Source: Acetobacterium bakii (GTDB taxonomy: Bacteria; Bacillota; Clostridia; Eubacteriales; Eubacteriaceae). Taken from it: DNA of 64,000 nucleotides. This document shows, in pieces, positions 17,550 through 25,455 of the stretch (within the stretch, counting starts at the first letter, position 1; every line of letters begins with the position of its first letter). The translations under genes were made by a program, and so were the position numbers. The notes under the pieces were generated by a model that did not search any database, was not told where the DNA came from, and was given only the letters and a program-made list of their open reading frames with translations. Where the stretch lies: the NCBI RefSeq assembly GCF_001263355.1, contig NZ_LGYO01000027.1, positions 85,134 through 149,133 on the forward strand. The letters run 5' to 3'.

Positions 17550-18719
17550 TTGGACAGAAAAAGAATTAAATTAGCTATTTTATCGATTTCGTCTTTACTG
17601 ATGATTTCGATGACTGCTTCAGCCGTGTTGGCTGATATTCAAGCCCACTTTGTTGGGGTTGATGAATCCATTATTCAAATGGTACTAACCATACCCGCAC
17701 TCTTAGCCGTTTTTTTTGCATTTGCATCCGGGCCGCTGTCAATGCGGATTCCCAAAAAAAGCCTTGTCATGTTTGGCCTCTTCTGCGGATTAGCAGGAGG
17801 GATGATTGCCCTTATCTTCGGGTCAATGAGCATTGGGGTTTTATTGTTTTCTAGTGTCCTGATTGGAATCGCTCAGGGGATTAACTCCACCATGACCATG
17901 GCTTTAATCGCCGATTTTTTTGTGGGTGAGGAAAGTGGGGCCATGATGGGTCTACAGTCCGCCGTTGTGAATGGTGGTAGCATGGTTCTTGTTTTTACTT
18001 CGGGGATACTGGCAGGAATTCAATGGAATTACTCCTATCTTGTTTATCTGGCATTTATACCGGTTCTTATTATCATTAATAGAACCCTTCCCAAGGATGC
18101 CCCATCTGCACAAGAAGAGGATCATGCCGAGAAAAGCGGCAAGCTCAATGCAACCGTTTTTTTTACAGCCTTAGTGATGTTTCTTTATGGAACCTTTTTA
18201 TTTGTTTACCAGACAAACATTGCGCTATTAGTTTTCAGCAATGGGTACGGCGATGCATCCACCAGTGGTCTGATTAATACCTCCATGTCCGCGGCAGGGA
18301 TGGTCACTGGTATATTATTCGGACGGTTCCAAAGAGTGTTAAAGGATTTAACCATTCCCGTCGCACTATTGGTTTCAGGAATAGGGATGTTTTTAATTTT
18401 TTCTGTTGGAACACTGCCTGTTTTCTTTGTTGCCGCCATTTGTATGGGCTTTGGTATGGCCACCATTATGCCTGCCGGCACTTTTGTCGCCGCAAGTGCG
18501 GTTAACGCAGGCATGCGGGCCACAGCCATTGCCATTGTTACCGCATCGGTGAGTTTAGGTATGTTTAGCTCACCAATTATTATGAATGCTTTATCCAATT
18601 CAATTGCCGGGGGCAGTATTAGTTTTAAGTTTATGCTGTCGGCCATTGGCTTCTTTATTATCGCAGTAATGACAGTCGCCGGATACAGAATCATCGCTAA
18701 ACGGCAGCTTCAATCCTAG
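17550..18719 (+). CDS. Major facilitator superfamily transporter
   Basis: A 389-residue protein with about 12 hydrophobic helices in two halves. SGPLSMRIPKKSLVMFGLF matches the loop 2-3 motif of MFS drug/metabolite exporters, and GFGMATIMPAGTFVAA lies in the second half. Starts with TTG preceded by AAGAGGA. Substrate unknown; a drug or product exporter is plausible but not shown. Confidence 0.8.
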   Translation: MDRKRIKLAILSISSLLMISMTASAVLADIQAHFVGVDESIIQMVLTIPALLAVFFAFASGPLSMRIPKKSLVMFGLFCGLAGGMIALIFGSMSIGVLLFSSVLIGIAQGINSTMTMALIADFFVGEESGAMMGLQSAVVNGGSMVLVFTSGILAGIQWNYSYLVYLAFIPVLIIINRTLPKDAPSAQEEDHAEKSGKLNATVFFTALVMFLYGTFLFVYQTNIALLVFSNGYGDASTSGLINTSMSAAGMVTGILFGRFQRVLKDLTIPVALLVSGIGMFLIFSVGTLPVFFVAAICMGFGMATIMPAGTFVAASAVNAGMRATAIAIVTASVSLGMFSSPIIMNALSNSIAGGSISFKFMLSAIGFFIIAVMTVAGYRIIAKRQLQS

Positions 18720-18743
18720 TGTATGGTCCTGGGAAAGCACCCT

Positions 18744-18790
18744 TATTTAAGAATCTCGAACCTTAAGAGACCCGTGGATTTTCTTAAATA
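18744..18790. repeat. Inverted repeat upstream of mscL
   Basis: TATTTAAGAA (18744-18753) and TTCTTAAATA (18781-18790) are perfect 10-bp arms separated by 27 bp, and directly abut the mscL -35 box. Could be an operator or a weak terminator of the MFS gene. Confidence 0.4.
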
Positions 18791-18792
18791 CC

Positions 18793-18821
18793 TTGACAGT
18801 CCAGCTTGTTTTGGATATATT
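18793..18821 (+). promoter_or_regulatory. mscL promoter
   Basis: Consensus TTGACA, 17-nt spacer, TATATT; 33 bp before the mscL start. Confidence 0.75.
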
Positions 18822-18854
18822 AATTGAGGTAAAACATCAGGAAGGATGCTGAAT

Positions 18855-19265
18855 ATGAAGAACTTATTAAAAGAATTTAGAACATTTGCCCTCCGCGGAA
18901 ATGTGATGGACCTCGCCATAGCGGTCATCATCGGAGCCGCATTTCAAAGCGTGGTAAAGTCTCTGACCGACGACATTATTTCTCCGATACTCGGACTGTT
19001 TGTGCAAACCGATTTAAGCAATTTGGTATTATCGATTTTTGGTGTTGAGATTCGATACGGCTCTTTTTTAACTGCGGTGATTAATTTTGTGATTATGGCT
19101 TTTGTGATATTTTTCCTTATGAAAGTCGTCAATCAGGTAGCGGGATTGAAAAAAACAAAAAAAGTGGCAGAAGTGCACATCAAAACCTGCCCATATTGCT
19201 ATACTGAAATTCCGATAAAAGCGCAGCGATGTCCACATTGCACTACGAACTTGACCCAGGAATAA
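18855..19265 (+). CDS. mscL: Large-conductance mechanosensitive channel with C-terminal zinc ribbon
   Basis: About 136 residues. The N-terminal FRTFALRGNVMDLAIAVIIGAAFQ is the MscL amphipathic helix and pore helix TM1, and TM2 is at roughly 70-92. It opens a membrane pore on hypo-osmotic shock. The tail carries CPYC...CPHC, a two-pair zinc ribbon instead of the plain helical bundle of Escherichia coli MscL. The ATG at 18855 is chosen over 18846 because GGAAGG would abut the first one. Confidence 0.93.
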   Translation: MKNLLKEFRTFALRGNVMDLAIAVIIGAAFQSVVKSLTDDIISPILGLFVQTDLSNLVLSIFGVEIRYGSFLTAVINFVIMAFVIFFLMKVVNQVAGLKKTKKVAEVHIKTCPYCYTEIPIKAQRCPHCTTNLTQE

Positions 19266-19272
19266 ACTATAT

Positions 19273-19317
19273 TAAAAGGTGTTCGAATTCATTCATGAAT
19301 TCGAACACCTTTTTTTA
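19273..19317 (+). terminator. Intrinsic terminator after mscL
   Basis: Near-perfect stem AAAGGTGTTCGAATTCAT with its complement, then seven T. Starts within 10 nt of the stop codon. Confidence 0.92.
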
Positions 19318-19337
19318 AAATACAATTAAATTTCGAA

Positions 19338-19365
19338 TTGGCTATTAAATAATTAATGGCATAAT
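19338..19365 (+). promoter_or_regulatory. Possible promoter of the HAD/Crp gene pair
   Basis: TTGGCT, 16-nt spacer, CATAAT, about 75 bp upstream of the HAD gene start. Weak match. Confidence 0.35.
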
Positions 19366-19440
19366 GGGACAGAAAGGATTATAATAAATGAAAGCATTAT
19401 TTGAATAAAAATGAGGTCTTAGCAATTCAGGAGGAGAAAA

Positions 19441-19911
19441 ATGATTATATTAGATATACCGGGTTATGAAACCATTCAAGTGAAAAGTGTGACCTTTGAT
19501 TTTAATGGAACCTTAGCTGCGGACGGTATTTTAGTCCCAGGGGTAAGCGAAAGATTAGTGAAACTGGCAAATCTAGCTAATATTTATATCCTGACCGCAA
19601 ATACCTTTGGTACCGCAGGCGATCAGTGCCGGGACTTGCCGGTTAAAATGGAAATTTTCAGCAATGCGAATATATCAGAGAAAAAAATGAACTTTGTGGA
19701 AAAAATTGGACCGGAGACAACCATTGCGATTGGAAACGGCAGAAACGATCGTTTAATGTTTGAAAAAAGCGCTCTTTCAATTATTGTTATGGGGAAAGAG
19801 GGATGCTATATAAAATCAATGCTTACTGCAGATATCATTGTGAACAATCCAATCGATGCCATCGATTTGCTTTTAAAAAGCGATCGAATTGTTGCCACAC
19901 TAAGAACCTAA
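19441..19911 (+). CDS. HAD-family hydrolase related to soluble P-type ATPase domain (COG4087)
   Basis: A 156-residue protein made only of a HAD Rossmann core. Motif I is FDFNGTLAADG: the nucleophile Asp is present but the usual second Asp (DxD) is Asn, as in the COG4087 family. Motif IV is IGNGRNDRLMF and AIGNG replaces the usual GDG. These proteins look like detached P-domains of metal ATPases; their substrates are unknown. GAGGAG ribosome site. Followed by a Crp-family regulator after 11 nt, suggesting a shared transcript. Confidence 0.75.
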   Translation: MIILDIPGYETIQVKSVTFDFNGTLAADGILVPGVSERLVKLANLANIYILTANTFGTAGDQCRDLPVKMEIFSNANISEKKMNFVEKIGPETTIAIGNGRNDRLMFEKSALSIIVMGKEGCYIKSMLTADIIVNNPIDAIDLLLKSDRIVATLRT

Positions 19912-19922
19912 GGGGCTAATAA

Positions 19923-20585
19923 ATGGAATTACAGTATTATTTTTCCGATGATTTTTCTAAATTCGAAGATTACTTCTCAAAAATTGAGCATAAGGTACGC
20001 CAATACAAAATAGGTGAACCGGTTAATGCCTTTGGGGAACCCATGGATGAAATGTACTATATTTTAAATGGGACCATGTCTGCCTCAGTTTTACATGAAT
20101 CCGGGAATGTTAAAACCTCCTCTTTTTATGGAAAAGGTTATCTGGCGCCTTTGTATTTCCCCGGAGATTTATTTATTATGCGATCCACAGCATTTACAGC
20201 TATTTCGGAACTAGAAGTTTATGTCTTTAATCGTAATACTTTCGACCGGTATATCAATAGCAACCCAGAGCTGAATATTGCCATGTATCAGGCCTATATC
20301 AAATTAGTTACCTTAAACAGTCAGGAACTTGCCAATCAGATGTTTTCCACCGGCATGGAAAAGATCTGCAATTTCTTTTACATCTACCTGGATAATACAA
20401 AAAATCATGATAATAGTATTCTTTTATCTCAAAACGCCATTCAGGAAATTGTCGGCTTAAATCGGGGCAACGTGGCAAAATATTTGCGGATTCTCAGAAA
20501 CGAAAAAGTGCTTAAAACGCAAAGAAATAAGATTATTATTCTAAACATGGAAAAGCTAAGGGGATATTGCTCAAAAGAAGTGTAA
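19923..20585 (+). CDS. Crp/Fnr-family transcriptional regulator
   Basis: 220 residues: N-terminal cyclic-nucleotide-like beta barrel (YYILNGTMSASV, YFPGDLF) and C-terminal winged helix (LSQNAIQEIVGLNRGNVAKY). It lacks the N-terminal cysteine cluster of FNR, so it is not an iron-sulfur oxygen sensor, and it lacks the cAMP-binding RxS pattern. The ligand is unknown. AAGGGG ribosome site inside the HAD gene's tail. The URO-D gene lies 138 bp downstream on the same strand and could be a target. Confidence 0.8.
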   Translation: MELQYYFSDDFSKFEDYFSKIEHKVRQYKIGEPVNAFGEPMDEMYYILNGTMSASVLHESGNVKTSSFYGKGYLAPLYFPGDLFIMRSTAFTAISELEVYVFNRNTFDRYINSNPELNIAMYQAYIKLVTLNSQELANQMFSTGMEKICNFFYIYLDNTKNHDNSILLSQNAIQEIVGLNRGNVAKYLRILRNEKVLKTQRNKIIILNMEKLRGYCSKEV

Positions 20586-20723
20586 ATATTCTTAAATAAT
20601 TAAAGTTTTACAAATAAAAGTGCTGAATGTCTTTTAAGAGATAGTTTGGTTCTTTTTTATTTGCTATGATATGGCTATAAATGAAAACGTTAAATAATAC
20701 AAAATTTACTGGAGGAAAAAACC

Positions 20724-22109
20724 ATGAGTGATGTTTTTAAACTACAACAGGAACGCGGAAAACTATACAGTGATTATTACACAAATATTATTCCCGACAG
20801 AATGCCAATTGGCGTCACGTTCCCAACCCATTTATTAGCAGAATATGACGGACAGAATTTGTTTGATTACCAATTTGATTATTCCAGACTTGCCAAACCG
20901 GCAAAAGAACTTTGTGGCAAAATTTATTCTGATGGCTGTCCGGTACTTCCGGCTAATTTTCTTTTATCCAGAACCCCTTCCATGTATCAATTGTACGGAT
21001 CTCAGTCTTTTGTTATGGGAAAAGGCGGTTTTGTCCAGCATCCCGAAGTAGTGGGAATGGAGGCTGACGAATACCCCCAATTAATCGAAAAACCTTTTGA
21101 TTTTCTGGTGGAAACCGTTATCCCGAGACAGCACAAAAATCTGGATCCTCAAAATCCTATCAAAATGGCCACTGCCATCCAAATGGGAAAACTGGCCCTG
21201 CAAAATGATGAAATGTCCTTTCTTCCAACCTTTTTGGAATTGATTCAAACCCAGGGTTATTATGGAGGAGCCCCATTCGGTTCCTTTAATTTTACCGAAG
21301 CTCCCATTGACTTTATCGCCGATCAGCTGCGCAGTTTCTCGGGCATCAGTATGGATATCCGACGACATAAAACCCAGCTGCAAGAAGCCGCCGATGCAGT
21401 GATGCCGTTATTGTTTCATTGGGGAATGCCAGCGAATCCCCACCCCGAAGGTAATGTATTTATACCCCTTCATATGCCGACTTTTATGCGGGAAAAAGAT
21501 TTTTCAGAAATATGGATGCCTTCCTATAAAACCATGCTGCAGCAGTTTGCTGCCTGTGGCGTCAGACCAAACATGTTCTGCGAATCTGATTGGAGCCGGT
21601 ATCTGGATATCTTATTATCTGAAATCCCTGCAGGTTCACAATTAGCCTTTGAATACGGTGACCCCCAAACTATTAAAGATAAACTGGGTAAAAAATTCAT
21701 GATCACCGGTTTATTCCCATGCAGTTCCCTTAAAACCGATACACCGGTTGAGATTGTGGACCGGGCCAAAAAATTTCTGGATATTATGCTTCCCGGCGGT
21801 GGTTATATGTTTGGATTCGATAAAAATCCACTGACCCTGAAAGAAGTTAATTTAGAATCATTGGCAGCATTAACTGAATTTGTTCGGGATTATGCGACAT
21901 ATGATAACGCCGGAGAAGCTTTCGGCACACCTCTTAACAGTGAAGGATTCGTATTCGATGAGACCATTGTTCCCAAACCCCAGTCTCAATACTTATTCAA
22001 TTGGGATGAATTTAAAGAAAAATATCCATTAACTCCGGATTTTGCCCAGACAAATTTTGAACGTTTCAGTAAGGAAACCTTTGATTTTTATATGAATCTT
22101 TTAATTTAA
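20724..22109 (+). CDS. Uroporphyrinogen-decarboxylase-like protein 1 (corrinoid methyltransferase-type family)
   Basis: A 461-residue URO-D superfamily barrel. In acetogens and methanogens such proteins (MtaA, CmuA and relatives) transfer methyl groups to or from a corrinoid or tetrahydrofolate, rather than decarboxylating uroporphyrinogen. Possible zinc ligands are Cys286 (in RPNMFCESDW) and Cys333 (in LFPCSSLKTD); the position three before Cys286 is Asn283 here but His283 in the paralog at 32328. No corrinoid protein or activase gene is adjacent. Same length as, and very similar along its whole length to, the paralog. Strong GGAGG site. Confidence 0.7.
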   Translation: MSDVFKLQQERGKLYSDYYTNIIPDRMPIGVTFPTHLLAEYDGQNLFDYQFDYSRLAKPAKELCGKIYSDGCPVLPANFLLSRTPSMYQLYGSQSFVMGKGGFVQHPEVVGMEADEYPQLIEKPFDFLVETVIPRQHKNLDPQNPIKMATAIQMGKLALQNDEMSFLPTFLELIQTQGYYGGAPFGSFNFTEAPIDFIADQLRSFSGISMDIRRHKTQLQEAADAVMPLLFHWGMPANPHPEGNVFIPLHMPTFMREKDFSEIWMPSYKTMLQQFAACGVRPNMFCESDWSRYLDILLSEIPAGSQLAFEYGDPQTIKDKLGKKFMITGLFPCSSLKTDTPVEIVDRAKKFLDIMLPGGGYMFGFDKNPLTLKEVNLESLAALTEFVRDYATYDNAGEAFGTPLNSEGFVFDETIVPKPQSQYLFNWDEFKEKYPLTPDFAQTNFERFSKETFDFYMNLLI

Positions 22110-22499
22110 AAAAAATAATTAATTTAATTTATTTTATATTGGCCATTTTTTGATGGAAATTTCCGCCCAGCGGAAAGAGTAAGTGAATCTGGAAATCCAA
22201 AGTGTGGTGGAGTAAAAGGCAACCTTCAATAATCAATGCTATTTTAAATGTTCATTTTTGATGAGATTGCAAAATCCACTAATGATGCTCAAATTAATGA
22301 ATTTTATTAATTTACAAAAATGTGATGAAATACCTGTTCAAAATATTTTGCTAGAGTATTTTGAAAAATCTTTCCTGGAGACAACAGTAAACCGTGTTCT
22401 GGCACATGCTTATAAAGGCTAACACCAGTTCGCAATGATGCAGATTTCTGATTTTACTATTGTCCTCGGATCGATATTTCCAGTTTGACTGAAGTCTGA
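22110..22499. other. 390-bp tail between URO-D gene 1 and its terminator
   Basis: No recognisable gene. A 46-codon frame at 22282-22422 lacks a good ribosome site and family similarity. The next terminator is at 22500, so the URO-D transcript could carry a long 3' untranslated region, or a separate small RNA may be made here. Confidence 0.35.
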
Positions 22500-22541
22500 A
22501 GTGATGGAATACCTATTATAGGTATTCCATCACTTTTTTTT
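22500..22541 (+). terminator. Strong intrinsic terminator
   Basis: GTGATGGAATACCTA pairs perfectly with its complement around a 3-nt loop, followed by eight T. Confidence 0.92.
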
Positions 22542-22807
22542 GCATAGTACACTGACGACCATAAAAGTTTGAATTGTCATTATAACCCTGACAATATTCA
22601 TATTTATTCTCAGAAAAAAATAAAATTCACTTCATTAAAGCCAGCCTTCCATAGCCTGTTAATATCGGATATTTATATTTTTTCTATTATTAACGAAAGT
22701 AGTATTATTTTACTAGTATAAAATATTTACTAACATCATAGAAAATCTGATGCATATTTTAATATTTCGTTAAATATATAACAAAATATTACTTATTAAT
22801 ACATCGT

Positions 22808-22836
22808 TTGATAATTAACGAACAACAAAGTATACT
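22808..22836 (+). promoter_or_regulatory. fhs promoter
   Basis: TTGATA, 17-nt spacer, TATACT. Predicted start near 22843, which leaves a leader of about 245 nt before fhs. Confidence 0.65.
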
Positions 22837-22888
22837 ATATTGCTCCAAAAAGAAAAAATATTGACATTTTAGAGAAAGGGTGGTAACC

Positions 22889-23020
22889 TTGGATCAAATA
22901 TATATACATGTGTGTAAACGAATTCTTCCCGCAAATTATATTGTAAAAGCAGGGATAAAAAAAGAAAGGAGAAATAAAAAGAAGTTGGAAATATTGGAAA
23001 ATGAGAATCAGAACCGTTGA
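22889..23020 (+). CDS. Possible 43-codon leader ORF upstream of fhs
   Basis: A TTG-started frame with GGGTGG just upstream; the product starts MDQIYIHVCKRILP and ends in a highly charged Lys/Glu/Asn tail. It sits inside the fhs leader, 69 nt before the fhs start. No homology recognised. May be a regulatory upstream ORF or chance; low support. Confidence 0.2.
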   Translation: MDQIYIHVCKRILPANYIVKAGIKKERRNKKKLEILENENQNR

Positions 23021-23088
23021 ATAAAATCGCCACAACAAAAAATAAATAGCAACAAAATTTTATTAAGAAGAAAGCGGAGAATTAAATT

Positions 23089-24759
23089 ATGAAAACAGAT
23101 GTACAGATCGCACAGGAAGCCACACTAAATCCAATTGCAGCAGTAGCCGAAAAATTGGGAATCACAGGTGAAAAACTCGAGCTCTACGGAAACCATAAAG
23201 CAAAGGTGTCTCTATCTGTCTTAAAAGAAAACCAGGCAAAGCCGGATGGTAAATTAGTGCTGGTAACAGCCATCAATCCCACCCCTGCCGGGGAAGGAAA
23301 AACCACGACCAATGTCGGTCTTTCAATGGCTCTTAATAAAATTGGGAAGAAAACCATTACCACTCTGAGAGAACCCTCGCTGGGACCCTGCTTTGGGGTT
23401 AAAGGCGGCGCAGCAGGCGGCGGATACGCTCAGGTTATCCCAATGGAAGATATCAACCTTCATTTTACCGGAGATTTTCATGCCATCACATCTGCCCACA
23501 GTCTTCTGGCCGCATTGCTGGATAACCATCTTCACCAAGGCAATGCCCTGCAAATCGATCTGAATCGGATTGTCTGGCGTCGAGTTGTGGATATGAATGA
23601 TCGTGCCCTTCGAAACATTACCGTAGGCCAGGGAAGCAAGGCCAACGGGGTCGAACGAGAAACCGGTTTTGACATTACGGTGGCTTCGGAAATTATGGCT
23701 ATTTTGTGTCTGGCCTCAAGTCTGACGGATTTAAAAGATCGTTTATCCCGAATGATTGTTGCCTATGATGTAGCCGGAGAAGCTGTTACGGCGAAGGATT
23801 TGGAAGCTACAGGAGCCATGGCTCTTTTACTGAAAGACGCCATTAAACCAAATCTGGTACAAACACTTGAAAATACCCCGGCCTTTATTCACGGCGGCCC
23901 TTTTGCGAATATTGCCCATGGATGCAACTCGGTGCTGGCTACTAAAACAGCCCTGAAACTGGCGGATTACGTGGTCACCGAAGCAGGCTTTGGGGCGGAT
24001 CTGGGTGCGGAAAAATTCTTTAACATTAAATGCCGCTATGCAGAGCTGAAACCCAACGCCGTGGTTATTGTTGCAACGGTTCGCGCTCTTAAGATGAACG
24101 GTGGAATAGAAAAAACAAAGCTGTCAGAAGAAAATGTAACCGCTGTGAAAATCGGAAGCGCCAATCTGGTTCAGCATTTAGAGAATCTAAAAAAATTCAA
24201 GGTACCGGTGGTGGTTGCCATTAATAAATTTCCAACCGATACGGAGGCGGAATTTGAAGCCATACGACAGGCTTGCTCCAGCGAAGCTGTAAACGTCGTG
24301 CTGTCTGATGTGTTTTCACAAGGGGGCGAAGGGGGCGTTGAATTAGCCAATGAAGTGGTGAAGCTCTGTGAAATGGGGCCATCCCAATTTGAGCCGCTCT
24401 ATTCATTGGAACTGCCACTTGAAGAAAAAATCGAAACCATTGCACGGGAAATTTATCGGGCAGATGGAGTTATATTCACACCAGAAGCTAAAAACCAATT
24501 GGAAGAGATAGTGACACTGGGATTTGATCATCTGCCGGTTTGTATGGCAAAAACCCAATACTCATTTTCTGATGACGCCGCTTTATTAGGAGCACCAAAG
24601 GACTTTAAGATTCATGTGAAAGAAGTGCGATTATCTGCAGGCGCCGGATTTGTTGTGGCTATCACCGGATCGATTATGACCATGCCGGGTCTTCCAAAAG
24701 TACCGGCTGCCAACGGAATGGATATCACCGAAGACGGTGAAATCATCGGATTATCCTAG
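23089..24759 (+). CDS. fhs: Formate-tetrahydrofolate ligase (10-formyl-THF synthetase)
   Basis: A 556-residue cytosolic enzyme joining formate, ATP and THF to 10-formyl-THF, the second step of the methyl branch of the Wood-Ljungdahl pathway in acetogens. The ATP loop [11 protein letters not shown] (64-74), [19 protein letters not shown] and the later [12 protein letters not shown] are family signatures. Full length. fchA, folD and metF are not in this window, so this copy stands apart from a complete methyl-branch operon. Confidence 0.98.
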   Translation: MKTDVQIAQEATLNPIAAVAEKLGITGEKLELYGNHKAKVSLSVLKENQAKPDGKLVLVTAINPTPAGEGKTTTNVGLSMALNKIGKKTITTLREPSLGPCFGVKGGAAGGGYAQVIPMEDINLHFTGDFHAITSAHSLLAALLDNHLHQGNALQIDLNRIVWRRVVDMNDRALRNITVGQGSKANGVERETGFDITVASEIMAILCLASSLTDLKDRLSRMIVAYDVAGEAVTAKDLEATGAMALLLKDAIKPNLVQTLENTPAFIHGGPFANIAHGCNSVLATKTALKLADYVVTEAGFGADLGAEKFFNIKCRYAELKPNAVVIVATVRALKMNGGIEKTKLSEENVTAVKIGSANLVQHLENLKKFKVPVVVAINKFPTDTEAEFEAIRQACSSEAVNVVLSDVFSQGGEGGVELANEVVKLCEMGPSQFEPLYSLELPLEEKIETIAREIYRADGVIFTPEAKNQLEEIVTLGFDHLPVCMAKTQYSFSDDAALLGAPKDFKIHVKEVRLSAGAGFVVAITGSIMTMPGLPKVPAANGMDITEDGEIIGLS

Positions 24760-24821
24760 AAATTTAAACTGAAAGATTAATGATTAACTGATTTGAAAAT
24801 CTAAAAAAAGAGGTCATGAAA

Positions 24822-25325
24822 ATGGAATTTAAATTAAGAGATTGGAAATTAAACGACGCAGAGAGTATTGTACCCTATGCAAATAATCCAAAGGTTGCCG
24901 GGAATTTAAGAAACACCTTTCCATACCCCTACACCCTGGATGACGCCCATCTTTTCATTACAAAAAGTATTCATCTGAACAAAAGAAAACAGCTGAATAA
25001 AGCCATTGTTATTGCTGATTCCGCAGTGGGTTCCATCAGTCTGCTCATGCAGGAGGATGTCAGCTGCAAAAGCGGGGAACTGGGGTTCTGGTTAGGCGAA
25101 CCATTTTGGGGAAAAGGCATCATGACCGAAGCCATTGTTCAAGTCTGCGACATCGGTTTTAAGGATTTTGATATGTTTAGGATTTACGTCAGGCCATTTG
25201 CAGAAAATAAAGGCGCCCGAAAAGCGCTGGAAAAAGCAGGATTCCAGTTGGAAGGCATTTTCAAAAAAAGCATCTTTAAAAATGGAAAAGCCATGGATTC
25301 GTGCATGTACGCACTGGTAAAATAA
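24822..25325 (+). CDS. GNAT-family N-acetyltransferase (RimJ/RimL-like)
   Basis: About 167 residues. GELGFWLGEPFWGKGIMTEA is the acetyl-CoA binding signature and VRPFAENKGARKALEKAGFQLEG matches the RimJ/RimL/PaiA-type C-terminal half. Could acetylate a small molecule, a protein N-terminus or an antibiotic. The ATG at 24822 has AGAGG at normal spacing; an in-frame ATG at 24816 is too close to it. An R1 element follows the stop by about 16 nt. Confidence 0.85.
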   Translation: MEFKLRDWKLNDAESIVPYANNPKVAGNLRNTFPYPYTLDDAHLFITKSIHLNKRKQLNKAIVIADSAVGSISLLMQEDVSCKSGELGFWLGEPFWGKGIMTEAIVQVCDIGFKDFDMFRIYVRPFAENKGARKALEKAGFQLEGIFKKSIFKNGKAMDSCMYALVK

Positions 25326-25340
25326 ACAAGTTTTTGGTTT

Positions 25341-25387
25341 AATCGTCCTGGGGATAACTGATGTTACGTTTGTCCCCAGGACTTACT
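25341..25387 (+). repeat. R1 copy b: short version lacking the upper hairpin
   Basis: Starts AATCGTCCTGGGGATAA and ends TTTGTCCCCAGGACTTAC, then TTTTTT. The lower stem is kept and the inner arm is deleted to CTGATGTTACG. It works on paper as a compact intrinsic terminator for the acetyltransferase gene. Confidence 0.8.
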
Positions 25388-25455
25388 TTTTTGATTTATT
25401 TTTATTTTGAACTACTGACTAAACTAATGACATAGGTTTTCGGTCTTCATGATGT

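Noticed and set aside
22282-22422. 46-codon frame downstream of URO-D gene 1
   Set aside because: No ribosome site and no recognisable family; kept only as part of the unexplained tail.
22875-22895. AGGGTGGTAACC stretch in the fhs leader resembling the T-box AGGGTGGNACCGCG motif
   Set aside because: The following bases do not match, no specifier stem or terminator/antiterminator pair is visible, and fhs is not a typical T-box target.
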